A stretch of DNA of 64,000 nucleotides from the NCBI GenBank assembly GCA_029204225.1, contig CM055109.1, forward strand, positions 46,250,966 through 46,314,965, written 5' to 3'. Position numbers and translations under genes: made by a program. Origin of the DNA: Diphasiastrum complanatum (lineage: Eukaryota > Streptophyta > Lycopodiopsida > Lycopodiales > Lycopodiaceae). The notes beneath the pieces are model-generated. The model saw only the letters and a list, made by a program, of their open reading frames with translations. It was not told the DNA's origin and searched no databases. Shown piece after piece: positions 11,771 to 26,373 of this stretch. The number at the start of each line of letters is the position of its first letter. Within the stretch, counting starts at the first letter, position 1.

Positions 11771-13531
11771 TACAAGACACCACTTAGTTCCTCTTGACAA
11801 AGCAAGACTGAAGCTCTTTAACGCCTTTATTCATAATCCAACAAGGTAAAGTACAACTAAAAATTAAAATACAATACTAGAAAGCACCATAAAGCATAAC
11901 CACTTTCAAGACGTACAGTTGATACCTGCCACCATCCCACAAAACAAAACCGCTCAAGTTAGTTTGGTGAGGAAGACAGGTGTCATAGCTGAATGATAGT
12001 TGTTATTCATGTCCAAAAGAATTTATACTACTTACCAGCTTTGAATAGCATTTTAAAACATAGTCCAGTCTTCCCAAATGTACAATGTTTTAGCGATAGC
12101 CCAAGCCGTTATATCACCGTATCAGGGCAAGTGCCATACTGATGAGCTTAAAGTCAATTGGTTCGTATCAGTTAATTTTAACAAAGAGGCGTATGAAAAA
12201 TCAAACCGTTAGGCATTTTATTTAGCCAAAAGTCTTGGTGTGAACACGTGTGTTGGTATCAGAGCAAATCCATGCTATACTGACCCAAGTGACCCTTACG
12301 ATGTAAGGTCTGTCATGCACTATGATTCATACTCCTGAGCATATCCTTGCTTTCCAGTTGTATCTCACCAAAAAGTCTAAAGTAACACTAATAGAGAAAA
12401 GATGAAGTGTTACCATGAATGTTATATCGGAATGATATAACATCCACGGTATAAGGACACTGTATAGGAGAGATGTCATTAAAATAGAGTAAGGGACTAT
12501 CAGTGTTTATACCGGGTAGTAGGGCAGATATTGCCTTGAACAGTTATGCAGAACGAGCTTTACACAACATCTTTTGATTATGTGAGTTAATTTACAAAGC
12601 AGAGGTTTAGTTGGTTGTATACCTTTCAGTAAAGAGTATTTGGTTCAGGAAAGAACCACGTAATATTCTGACGAAGCTGGAGCAGTATGAGAAAGCTATA
12701 GCCTGAGATATCATTAGCTTCATACTATGAGGCCACAGAATCTATGAATATCTCAAAAAGAGCACATATGTGAGAGTTATGCATGCATGTGTCCATCCTT
12801 CCATCGCTAGTTGAGGAGGCTACAAAAGTACAAGATTCTATGAACAGATAGTACAAGTTCATTGTCCATCGCTGGATAGTTAGCCATGCATGAATAAGTA
12901 GTATTATCAACTGAAGAAGAGACCCTCCTCCTATCCATCGTTGGAACAGCAGGTCTGTAAGTGTAGATTTGGTGTTTAAAAGTCATTTTACCAAGCATTT
13001 GCGATCCATCGTTGGAAGGCACAAAGCAATATTGATATATTGTGTTCATATGAGCAATTATCAGCGAACTGTCCATCACTAGATAGCGATCTGTCCATCG
13101 TTGGACAACGCTCATTCCTACTCACAAAAGAGTGTGAAATATGTGTAGGAGTGAGGTAGCCCTCCATCGCTGCTTACTGATCATAAGGAGTATGTAAAAA
13201 GCATGAAAAAGTTGTGGTTACATCATTGCTATCACCTACGATTTCAAAGAATTATCACATACTTTGAAACTGTCCATTGCTGCCCTTTGAGGCAGGATGG
13301 ACGGTTTCAAGCAACCAAACATGTCATTGTTGTCCATCGCTGGACCTCAATGTGTTTTTGCCCTATCATATCCTTCACAAGGTTTAGAAAGATGAATGGC
13401 ATATTAATCCGATCATTATTATAGCAACCTTCTCCGGAGAGTAGAGTAAATGTAAACGTAATGTAAGGAAGAAGCAAATACATACCATAAGCTATCAGAT
13501 CACTGATTCGTATGTAGGTAGGGTGCACTTT
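11771..13531 (-). repeat. Cassette A: leader plus intron of the four-copy repeat, starter exon deleted
   Basis: Near-identical to 15899-18082 from the words TACAAGACACC to GTAGGTAGG...CACTTT. Compared with copy B it lacks a 421-bp block (B 16660-17080; junction in A at 12529/12530), and that block holds the starter exon. The part at 12790-13360 carries about ten short words of the type TCCATCGCTGGA. The orientation (minus) is inferred from the starter exons in B and D and from the TATA-like box to its right. Confidence 0.85.
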
Positions 13532-13853
13532 TAGCGAGTATCAGAGGAGCAAAGTTCTTCACCGGTGTTATAAAGCAAGAATGGTTGAGGGGAGCATGTA
13601 CTTATAGTGCCCAAAAGGGTAGTAACCTGGAAGGAGAGAGTGGGAGTGGGAAAGTCTATTTCCCTCCAAGTTATTTTAAACAGACCAAACCAATTTAAAT
13701 ATTTGTGGGAAAACCTTCTAAGTAGAAAAAGTTCCATCATGTGCAATGGTATAGTAAAAAAAACCTTGAAAATATGAGGTATCGGTACATCTGTGTCTAT
13801 CCACGTTTTCTGTTTTAATATAGTAGGGTAAGACTGAACAAAGGAGCATCCAT
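13532..13853 (-). promoter_or_regulatory. Putative promoter of cassette A
   Basis: Read on the minus strand, a TATA-like CTATAAGTA (complement of 13599-13607) and a second GCTTTATAAC (about 13566-13575) lie just upstream of the leader. A CT tract lies further upstream at 13949-13854. The order CT tract, ATG-rich spacer, TATA box, leader is the same in copies C and D. This is inferred from layout; no transcription start is directly visible. Confidence 0.4.
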
Positions 13854-13855
13854 GA

Positions 13856-13949
<94 letters not shown>
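13854..13949. repeat. (GA)n microsatellite
   Basis: About 48 GA units with one interruption (ACAG near 13868). It stands at the promoter-distal end of cassette A, where copies C (24025) and D (25938) also have long GA/CT tracts, preceded by a similar CATGAGAGA word. Confidence 0.97.
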
Positions 13950-13951
<2 letters not shown>

Positions 13952-13959
13952 CCACCAAC

Positions 13960-15780
13960 CGACCCGCAATTAGTGAATCCCTTTGGGGGTGTGTACAGAT
14001 GACATGGCCAAATTTTTCAGAAATAAAGTTCGTGAAATGGTTAAAAGCGTAACATTGACAAGGATGAATGTTATCTATATCAAACTGGCAAAATACATCA
14101 TCAGGAAAATACTTTTTCACATTTAACACTTGGTAGATAATTCCAGCCGAATGTAATATCATAAAAGAGTTCTTCAACAGTACCAAAAATTCTGCGTAAA
14201 ACGTGAGCGTAAAAATCCTTCACATGGATAAACTCAAATACTCTATTTCGGTAACATAAATGTAAAAACAGTCTTTCTGAGTGGCTACTAGTGGAAAACT
14301 AGAGACGTTTGGTTGCTGAAATGCTGGTTTGCCTTCTATCACTATTTTCTTTATCTTGCACATCAATTATGATCTGTAAAAATTCAGCTTTTTGATTGGT
14401 AAGTCTTCTTTGTTTCCACTGCTCTGTCCTTCCTTTGCTTTGTAATCTGAGACACACTTCTTCTTCCCTGTTCTCGAACCGAAGATGACAAAATTCGGAT
14501 TATTCAAATTAAAAGAGCCCGACCTTTTGTTTGACTTCTGGAAGTATTTGTCTCGGAGGGTAGAAAAACTGGGACGTTTTAGGAGGTGTTCTATTTCTCG
14601 AATATTCTTGGGATCTCCTAAAGGTGCAAGTAATTTGACAAAGGAATCTTTAGCAAGTTCAATAGAGGCATCAATCATGTGTTGGCGGATAAAGAGAAAA
14701 GTGATATGAGATTTTACCACATCCCTAGCAGGTTTATTTAGCCACATGAAAAAAACATTTATCTGATTCTGGAGGGAAGCACAAGGAAAAAACTTGGCCA
14801 GGTTATTCATAACGAACCAGATAGCATGATCAAACCAAATGATGGAAGAACTGTTTTTACATTTATTACCACATCTACATTTGAAAAAAGGTCTTTTCCA
14901 GTTCCAAATTTTGGCTTGGTGAAGGTTCATTCTATTGAAGCCAGTCTCAAAGTGTCATCTGGTCTTGGTCTAGACCTGCTTAGAGGGACAGTGAGAAGGT
15001 TCAAATTTGTTCATGCGGATGATGGTATCAAAAGAAACAGGGGTTTCAAGAGAGAGATTTTTGTGCAGAGTGGCCAATTTGCAGACTTGTATTTTTTTTT
15101 CTGTCAGATGAGTCATAATAATCCATAGGTCAATAGGTATAGGTGCGAGGAAATTGATAGAAGGAAGACTCCAGAGCTTGTAAGAAGTGAGAGTAGATTT
15201 AATCTCAATGATTCTAGCAGGCACAAAGGGGACTTGGCAGTTTTTGGATTGACAGAAATCAAAAGAGAAAAGGTCACCAATATCGCAAATTCTTGAAAAA
15301 ATATCTCGAGCTGAGAGGCACTGTCTTCATCAAGGTCGTCAGTATAAACAAGCGGGTGAGGAGACGAAGGAGCATCATAAGCAAAAGGTGTAGTGGCAGT
15401 AGGGGAAATCCCATTTTCATTTCTAAGCACAAAAACACTTTTCTGATATGTGAATTGCAGAACTTTTTTTCCTCTTCAAACTTTTCAGCAAAATCATTAA
15501 CACAACTATAAAGATTTTTCACAAAGTCCAACGGTTGCTTTTTCTTAACAAACTCCAGATAAATCTTTACTAAGTCGATGGTCTCTAATAAATCAATCAG
15601 ACAAAGAATCTTATCCTCAGGTCCAGCAGAAGCACAAGTAACCCTATTAGTATTAATAATAAGATTATATAACTCAACGGCCTTCTTTATACAACAAATA
15701 ATAGTCTGAACAAAAAGGTTAGGAGGAGGTAAGAGTTCCCCATAACCCAAAGCTACAGCTTCTTGAAACCACCATGTGGA
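13960..15780 (-). pseudogene. Unrecognised coding region behind cassette B (main exon)
   Basis: Entered after an acceptor GTTTTAG (15781-15782), in phase with the starter exon at 16967-17005. It begins STWWFQEAVALGYGELL and continues AVELYNLIINTNR and DDLDEDSASQLEIFFQEFA. After frameshifts it reads WSLPSINFLAPIPIDLWIIM, WFVMNNLAKFFPCASLQNQ and DASIELAKDSFVKLLAPLGD. Further on come FYAHVLRRIFGTVEELFYD and CQCYAFNHFTNFISEKFGHV. Two in-frame stops near 14960 and at least three frame changes show decay. It is not the same protein as the region behind cassette A. I do not recognise it; the late CxC...GHV segment may be a metal-binding or nucleic-acid-binding patch. Confidence 0.5.
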
Positions 15781-15898
15781 CTAAAACATACAAAAAGGAC
15801 CTTTGTTAGCTTATGAATCAGATAAAAGGTAAGAGCTTCAGTACTATTCCAACCAAGGAATAGTCGGATTTACACCACCAGGATGCAAGAGAGAGAGT

Positions 15899-18082
15899 TA
15901 CAAGACACCACTTAGTTCCTCTTGACAAAGCAAGACTGAAGCTCTTTAAAGCCTTTATTCATAATCCAACAAGGTAAAGTACAGTTGAGAAGTAAAATAC
16001 AGTACTAGAAAGCACCATAAAGCATAACCACTTTCAAGACATCCAGTTGATACCTGCCACCATCCCACAAAACAAAACCGCTCAAGTTAGTTTAGTGAGG
16101 AAGACATGTGTCATAGCTGAACGACTGTTGTTATTCATGTCCAAAAGAAGTTATACTACTTAACATCTTTGAATAGCATTTTAAAACATAGTCTAGTCTT
16201 CCCAAACGTACAATGTTTTAGCGATAGGCCAAGTCGTTATATCACCGTATCAAGGCGAGTGCCATACTGATCAACTTACAGAGAATTGGTCCGTATCAGT
16301 TCATTTTAATCAAAGAGGATTATGACAAGTTTAAACCGTTAGGCATTTTATTTAACCAAAAGACTTGGTGTGAACACGTGTGCTGGTATCAGAGCAAATC
16401 CACGCTATACTGACCCAAGTGACCCTTACGACATAAGGTATGTCACACACTGTTGTTCATACTTCTGAGCATATCCTTGCTTTCCAGTTGTATCTCACCA
16501 AAAAGTCTAAAGTAACACTAATAGAGAAAAGATGAAGTGTTACCATGAATGTTATATCGGAATGATATAACATCCACGGTATAAGGACATTGTATAGGAG
16601 AGATGTCATTAAAATAGAGTAAGGGACTATCAGTGTTTATACTGGGTAGTAGGGCAGATCCGAGCCATTCTACTCCCTAAGTATAAACTATGATTCTTAC
16701 GCATATCCATGTTGTCTAAGATCATAATACTGGAGTCCTTACTGTTACTTTTAGTGACCAAATCTTATTTTCGGGTACTTCCGTTTGATTTAAGTGTGGT
16801 CTTATGTCATTATCTGCTTTTGAACAAGGGAAGTTGAAAAAACGGAAAAAAAGGGGAATGAAAGACTAAACTTATGTAGAGTGCATGTCTATCATAGTTT
16901 TTATGGAGCCAAAACCACCATGCTTATCGTAGTTGTAAAGAGTAAATTTAAACTCAAAGTGTGTACCTGAATAGTTGTAGACGTAGCTTCTTGAGAGGCA
17001 GCCATAGTAGATTTTTATAACCTGACTGAGTTTTTACTATTTTAGAACATAAGAAGGCCAAGAAACTGTGGAGTGAGCGTATTGCCTTGAACAGTTATGC
17101 AGAACGAGCTTTACACAACATCTTTTGATTATGTGAGTTAATTTACAAAGCAGAGGTTTAGTTGGTTGTATACCTTTCAGTAAAGAGTATTTGGTTCAGG
17201 AAAGAACCACGTAATATTCTGACGAAGCTGGAGCAGTATGAGAAAGCTATAGCCTGAGATATCATTAGCTTCATACTATGAGGCCACAGAATCTATTAAT
17301 ATCTCAAAAAGAGCACATATGTGAGAGTTATGCATGCATGTGTCCATCCTTCCATCGCTGGTTGAGGAGGCTACAAAAGTACAAGATTCTATGAACATAT
17401 AGTACAAGTTCATTGTCCATCGCTGGACAGTTAGCCATGCATGAATAAGTAGTATTATCAATTGAAGAGGAGACCCTCCTCCTGTCCATCGCTGGAGCAA
17501 CAAGTCTGTAAGTGTAGATTTGGTGTTTAAAAGTGAGTTTACCAAGCATTTGCGATCCATCGCTGAAAGGCACAAATTGATATTGATATATTGTGCTCAT
17601 ATGAGCAATTATCAACGAACTGTCCATCGCTGGACATCGATCTGTCCATCGTTGGACAACGCTCATTCCTACTCACAGAAGAGTGTGAAATATGTGTAGG
17701 AGTGAGGCAGCCCTCCATCACTGCTCACTGAGTCATAAGGAGTATGTAAAAAACATGAAAAAGTTGGGTTACATCATTGCTATCACCTGCGATTTCAGAG
17801 AACATCACATACTTTGAAACTGTCCATCGTTGCCCTTTGAGGCAGGGTGGACGGTTTCAAGCAACCAAACATGTCATTGCTGTCCATCGCTGGATCTCAA
17901 TGTGTTTTTGCCCTATCACATCCTTAACAAGGTTTAGAAAGATGAATGCCATATCAAATTCGATCATTATTACAGCAAGCTTCTCCAGAGAGTAGAATAA
18001 ATGTAAACGTAATTTAAGAAAGAAGCAAATACATATCGTAAGCTGTCAGATCGCTGATCCGTATGTAGGTAGGACACACTTT
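15899..18082 (-). repeat. Cassette B: leader, starter exon and intron 1
   Basis: Second copy of the 1.8-2.2-kb repeat and the most complete one at its 3' side. It has the 421-bp block missing from A. In minus-strand order it holds the hairpin-word leader (17900-17340), the starter exon (17005-16967) and the intron that ends at 15781. Its promoter side is cut at 18082 by a small Copia fragment, so no TATA region remains for this copy. Confidence 0.85.
16967..17005 (-). CDS. Starter exon of cassette B (13 codons)
   Basis: ATG on the minus strand opens MAASQEATSTTIQ, ending exactly at CAG followed by the donor GTACAC. The 1186-bp intron to 15781 ends TTTTAG and joins in phase 0 to STWWFQEAV. 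The same exon is present in copy D as MDSSQEMTSTLIQ (27335-27373), so the coding sense has been conserved while surrounding DNA diverged. A coding exon is inferred; the gene downstream is broken. Confidence 0.6.
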
Positions 18083-18235
18083 CTAATGTTCTTTTCATTC
18101 CAAAAAACATTCCAAAACTTACAAAAAACTTGATTAGTGTGGAAAAATTGCTTGACAGTGGTTGTGATGTAAAGTTCAATTCCAATACTTGCTTTATCAA
18201 GAAAAATGATGAGGTCCTAGCTGATGGATCTAAGT
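18083..18235 (+). pseudogene. Small Copia fragment (protease to pre-integrase spacer)
   Basis: The plus strand reads FIPKNIPKLTKNLISVEKLL, then DSGCDVKFNSNTCFIKKNDE and VLADGSK, the segment that follows the protease in Copia polyproteins. It fits exactly between cassettes B and C and shares no frame with the nearby Copia-1, which is on the other strand. Confidence 0.7.
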
Positions 18236-18898
18236 CGCGTGAGGAAGACAGGTGTCATAGCTGAGCATCAGTTGTTATCCATGTCCGAAACAAGATTCAC
18301 TACTTTATCAGCTAAATTGCATTTATAAAAAGTACGTTCAATCTCCCCAATCATTTACTTCATTACTAAGCAATACATTATGCTCTTCAACGAAACCGTA
18401 TCAGGGCACAAGCCATACCGATCAGTACAAGAGCAAAAGAAATGTATTAGGTTCACATTTACATTTTACATGTAAGCAACTATCCTTCACTATACTGATG
18501 GACATAGATATGACTATGGTCACAGTGTTAGGTACTAGAGCACTTGCATGCTATGCTAGCCCCCATGGATATCCCGTAACTGTTTTTTGAGAGTCCAAAC
18601 ACCGAACAACTTGGGCAAATCCATGCCATTCAAGTGTACCATTGTCAAGCTCTATATGAGTATGTGACCTTACAAACAGCATTGGGACCCAGGATGCAAG
18701 CGAACTTAATTAAATAAAATATACAAGCTCATGTCTATTTTAACGTACATAAGATTAGACTTTTGTAACTTTATTAGTTACTAACTTTAAAGGAAGAAAT
18801 TGTAGTATTATCAAGCATGGATAAGACTTTATGTAGTAACGAGTAAGACTACCCACCGTATTGGTGCCATTTCGTATAGCATAGTACCTAAATGATAG
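18236..18898 (-). repeat. Cassette C, intron part (left of the Copia insertion)
   Basis: Starts with the same words as A 11968 and B 16098 (GTGAGGAAGACAGGTGTCAT) but is more diverged. It also matches, reversed, the end of copy D (27390-27921), including the GGTACTAGAGCACT and CCATACCGATCAGTA neighbourhoods. It stops at 18898 where the truncated Copia LTR begins, at the point where the starter exon/donor would lie. Confidence 0.75.
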
Positions 18899-19232
18899 AT
18901 TTTCTCAATGAGAGTACATCACATATATATAGATCCATGGACTCTTCTCCTACTTTGAGTTGAATTGGAGTTGTGGATCCACCTCTCAAGCTATCTAGAC
19001 TTATCCAAGCCACCACACTATGTCTGATTGTGCCACATAGTCTTTTCATGCTTTAAATGTGGCATGTAAAGTACAGATGGCAATTCCTATGGGAGCTCGA
19101 ATTTCTACTTCTACCTACCTTGAATATTTTATTCTAAGATGGGTCTTTACTAAGCCAAAAGAGTTCAATTCATCTTTGGCATTTTTAGGACCCATACTCA
19201 CAACATTAGATAGATTTTTCAATATTTTGACA
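18899..19232 (-). repeat. Copia-1 3' LTR, truncated
   Basis: Direct repeat of the right part of 22253-22838 (compare 18901-19232 with 22508-22838). It ends ...ATTTTGACA, i.e. TGTCAAAAT on the minus strand. About 250 bp of the LTR's distal part is missing at 18899. Confidence 0.88.
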
Positions 19233-19245
19233 CTCCTCCTAAAAA
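19233..19245 (-). other. Copia-1 polypurine tract
   Basis: The minus strand reads TTTTTAGGAGGAG directly before the LTR start TGTCAAAAT, the expected second-strand primer position. Confidence 0.8.
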
Positions 19246-19250
19246 TGTAT

Positions 19251-20975
19251 CTAATGTGGATCAAGCATTGATCTTGAGATAAGACCAAGATTAGACCTAT
19301 GCTTTGAGAAGGCACTTTTGCAAAGTGGCTTTGTGAGAAGATCAGCAATACACGAAGATGTGTCGACATGTTCTAAGTTGATTTCACCTCCAATGAGCTT
19401 TTCCCTTACAAAATGGTGTGCCACTTCTATATGCTTGCTTCTTGCATGAAAAATAGGATTGTTTGCAAGAGCTTGTGTCGATATGTTGTCACATTTGATC
19501 AAGGGAAGATCATCCTCTTTGATGCACTTTAGCTCCATGATTAACCTCTTGATCCAAAGCACCTCTTTAGTTGTTGTAGTAAGTGCTTTGTACTCGGCCT
19601 CACAAGATGATAGAGATATGGTATCTTGCTTCTTTGAAAGCCAAGACACAAGATTGCCTCCGAGAAAGATAGTATATGCATTAATGGACTTTCGATCCAT
19701 TTTATCACTTGCAAAATCGGAATCTGAATAGCCAACAATGTTTAGATCTTCACTCTTGTACAATAAACCATAATCTTGAGTATAAGATACATATCTTAGA
19801 ACTCTCTTGGCCATCTTCCAATGTTGGATCTTGGGATCTTGCATAAATCGACTCAATTTGTGCACACAATAGCTCAAATCGGGTCTAGTGATAGTAAGCC
19901 AAATTAAAGACCTATAAGACTCCTATAAAGTGTGATGTCCTCGAAGGATCTTTCATCACCTTTAATAGGATCTTTTACATGTTGCTCCATGGGAGTATCT
20001 ATGCCTTTACAACTTTGCATATTGAATTTTCTCAACATAGAAAAGACATATCTAGATTGACAAATAAAAGCATACTCTTCATGAAAATCAATCTCAAGGC
20101 CCAAAATGTAATGGATATCTCCTAGATCTTGCATTTTAAATTATTTTCCTAATGCATCTTTGGTTTCTTGAACTAGCATCAAACAACGTCCACTAAGAAT
20201 AATGTCATCTACATAGATTAGAAGAATGACAATATTACTACCATCAAATTTTAAATACATAGAAGAATCATAGTCACTAAGCACAAATCCTAATGAAAGT
20301 AGAAAGTTGTTGAGTCTTGAATACCATGATCTAGGTGCTTGCTTTAAGCCATAAAGACCTCTAAATAGCAAACACACCTTAGATTTATTCTTGATAAATC
20401 CTTGAGGCTGTTCCAAGTATATCTCCTCCTCAAGATAGCCATTTAAAAAAGCATTGGAGACATCAAGTTGAAACAGTTTCCACCTAAAAAATAAGGCAAG
20501 AGAGATTATGATTCTTATTGTCACCATCTTTGCTACAGGAGCAAAGGTCTCTTCATAGTCAAGGCCATATATTTGTGCAAAGCCTTTAGCACATAATCTT
20601 GCCTTGTACTTGTTGATGGAGCCATCATGATTGTACTTGATCTTGAACACCCACTTTCATCCAATGATATGCATGTAAGGTGGTGGATCCACTAGCTCCC
20701 ATGTGTGGTTGGTGATCAAGGCATCATATTCAATCTTCATGGCCTCATACCACTCCCTGGTATTGAGGGCTTCTTGAACATCTTTGGGCTTCTCATGAGA
20801 AACAAAATAAGCATAAGTGGAATCAAGATCCACTTGTTTTCCTTTGTCATCATAAGTGAGCCTCTTGGGCTCGGATCTCTCCCTCATGGATCTTCTAGGA
20901 GTGAAAATCCAAGGACTTCCATCTTCAAATCTTGATAATTGACCAATTCTATGTGAATCTCTATATGCATGTCAA
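19251..20975 (-). pseudogene. Copia-1 reverse transcriptase and RNase H
   Basis: In minus-strand order: WYEAMKIEYDALITNHTWEL; then, after a stop, KWVFKIKYNHDG-type entry, LCAKGFAQIYGLDYEETFAP, FQLDVSNAFLNGYLEEEIYL, GLYGLKQAPRSWYSRL and the catalytic LIYVDDIILSG. Next are LGDIHYILGLEI and the RNase H with KQDTISLSSCEAEYKAL and HFVREKLIGGEI, ending TKPL near 19295. Frame breaks lie at about 20655, 20138 and 19900. The polymerase motifs are otherwise intact. Integrase and protease are absent between this segment and gag, i.e. an internal deletion. Confidence 0.9.
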
Positions 20976-21179
20976 ACTAGACATTGTCAACATTATTGCA
21001 TATCATACTAGACCAACTAGACTTTATGCATGTCACTGGAATTTGATCTACCTAACCCAAACTCGTCCTATTCTACAAGGATATGTGCTCAATTCACATA
21101 CCTTGGATATGTACAAAATATTTACATGGGTAGGATCCCCCAAACATTAACAACAGATGATAGATATGTTTTACAATTT
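20976..21179 (-). other. Deletion junction inside Copia-1
   Basis: No recognisable domain between the gag fragment and the RT segment, where roughly 2 kb of nucleocapsid, protease and integrase should be. Only unassigned AT-rich sequence remains. Confidence 0.5.
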
Positions 21180-21720
21180 TTAACAGATGGAGTCTCCTAT
21201 GCATGACAATTCTCTATGGAGGTCTTTAACTCTAATTACATAAGCTGAAGCACATTCATCACTTTTTTGTACACTCTGAAAAATTTGGTTTCTTAGTGTT
21301 AGAAGTCTGGAAGTATTTTTTGCCTCATAGATAGACTTGAGAGTATCCCAAGCATCTTTGGCATTAGTACAAGCACCAATTTCTCTTAAGATGTCATTTG
21401 AGACATTCATCTTAATATAATGCAGAGCCATCCTGGCTCTCTTTTTGTACTTTGGAATTTCTTGAGGAATTTGTACAATATCCATCACATCTTGTAGTAT
21501 TAAGACAGATTCCATTCTAACCTTTCAAATTGAGTAATTGGAGGTTGACAATGTTTCACTTGCTTCTAATAGAAAGACACCCATTGAAGTCATAAAGAAT
21601 GATGGAAATAAAAAAAGATGGATGAAAGAATTGCCTATCTTCTCACTATAGGAACCAATCAAGGGTACAGAACCAAATCCTATGTAAGACTTAGCAAAAA
21701 ACTGTGAGATAGATCTCACT
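21180..21720 (-). pseudogene. Copia-1 gag fragment
   Basis: The minus strand reads KKRARMALHYIKMNVSNDIL, DAWDTLKSIYEAKNTSRLLT and SAYVIRVKDLHREL, typical of the Copia gag (UBN2-type) capsid. Upstream sequence to 21720 is gag-like but broken by stops. The zinc knuckle is lost with the internal deletion. Confidence 0.8.
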
Positions 21721-22239
21721 AGCTTGAAATCTCTCTAAAACAAGATTTGAATCATAAAAAAACATGAAGTATGGCAAAAGTTATGGTTCTCTAAATTTCA
21801 CACGTGTGAAATATTCCAAGAATGTCAAATTGACTCAAAATCATTCAAGCAATAAATGACATGTACACACGATTTGCCACAGGTCTAGGCACCCTACCTA
21901 CGACTCTTCAAAAGCTTATAACTTTTGATTGGCTTATCCAACTATATGATTCAAATTGCATCAAATTCTACACATTTATAGCTTTCTAGTGGGCTAATTT
22001 GCTTGAAATTTGGATCTAAGGTGAGAGAGAACCACCAATCTGAAAATGGGCAGATTTCACACGTGGCAACACCTAAAATCCCGTATAGTACCTGATTAGG
22101 CCCATTCAATGTGGTTTATAGCTCAGAATCACAAGAAAACTGCAAACTAGCTAGAAGGTAGAATCTAGACAATTCCTAGCTTGAAATCTGATCAGATCTG
22201 CAAACTTTTTGATTAGATTTGCTTGTTAAACTTAGGTAG

Positions 22240-22251
22240 GCTCTGATACCA
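22240..22251 (-). other. Copia-1 primer-binding site (initiator tRNA-Met)
   Basis: The minus strand reads TGGTATCAGAGC, the standard plant Copia primer site, directly inside the 5' LTR end at 22253. It fixes the minus orientation. The leader to gag (21721-22239) has no open frame. Confidence 0.92.
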
Positions 22252-22252
22252 T

Positions 22253-22838
22253 GCTAAATTCACACGTGTGGGATGCCCTACACATGTATTTTTGATCTCC
22301 TAAGTACAATAACACCATAAAGATCAGACTAGCATTGGTTGTCAATAGGAAAGCTGATCATACAAGCAATATTATTGTGTTACAAGCAAGATTTGTCAAC
22401 AAAACATAAGACAAAGCATCATAAATGCCTCTACTCGGCTAGAGAGAGAAAATAGCAAGTACAAAAGAGCTTGTCTCCAAAATTGCATTACACACAAATT
22501 TCATCCTTTTCTCAATGAGAGTACATCACATATATATATATCCATGGACTCTTCTCCTACTTTGAGTTGAATTGGAGTTGTGGATCCAGCTCTCAAGCTA
22601 TCTAGACTTATCCAAGCCACCTCACTATGTCTAATTGTGTCACATAGTCTTTTCATGCATTAAATGTGGCATGTAAAGTACAAATGGAAATTCCTATGGT
22701 AGCTCGAGTTTCTACTTCTAGCTACCTTGAATATTTTATTCTAAGATGGGTCTTTACTAAGCCAAACGAGCTCAATTCATCTTTGGCATTTTTAGGACCT
22801 ATACTCACAACATTAGATAAATTTTCAATATTTTGACA
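22253..22838 (-). repeat. Copia-1 5' LTR
   Basis: 586-bp block, TG...CA on both strands (plus-strand start TGCTAAATTC, end ATTTTGACA). Bases 22508-22838 match 18901-19232. It has replaced or interrupted about 100 bp of cassette C at the starter exon. Confidence 0.88.
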
Positions 22839-24367
<1,529 letters not shown>

Positions 24368-24371
24368 ATTT

Positions 24372-24389
24372 TGGTGCCGTTGTCGGGGA
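24372..24389 (+). other. G2 primer-binding site (tRNA-Asp type)
   Basis: TGGTGCCGTTGTCGGGGA differs from the intact site at 3564-3581 only by two C-to-T changes. Confidence 0.75.
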
Positions 24390-25941
<1,552 letters not shown>

Positions 25942-26185
25942 TGGGCTCTGTTACATACATATATCACTTTATTCGCTTTGCAAACCTCTGTGGAATGTAA
26001 TTGTTGCATACTAACCTTATTCGCTAGTGGTGGCAAAAAAAACGCCTCACTATGACAAGAGATCCCACTTAATAGAAAAAGTTTTTTTTTTTTTTTTAAA
26101 AAAATGGTGGGAAAGTGGTGAATCTTTCAATGGCCATGATCTATGCACATTATGGACAGTCAATCTAACGATGAGCAGCAATTTG

Positions 26186-26221
26186 CACTTAGTACACCTA
26201 AGTGTCCTCTGGTTTTATAAA
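26186..26221 (+). promoter_or_regulatory. Putative promoter of cassette D
   Basis: Hairpin word CACTTAGTACACCTAAGTG (26186-26204) followed by TTTATAAAG (TATA box 26215-26221). The same arrangement is conserved in cassette C on the other strand. Inferred from sequence only. Confidence 0.5.
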
Positions 26222-26257
26222 GAGGGAATTCACACAACCCTATTCACTTTCCCTCAT

Positions 26258-26373
<116 letters not shown>

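Noticed and set aside
13960-15780. Assigning the protein behind cassette B to a reverse transcriptase because of the CxC...GHVI patch
   Set aside because: No palm-domain motif or catalytic YxDD box could be found in any frame; the patch alone is too weak.
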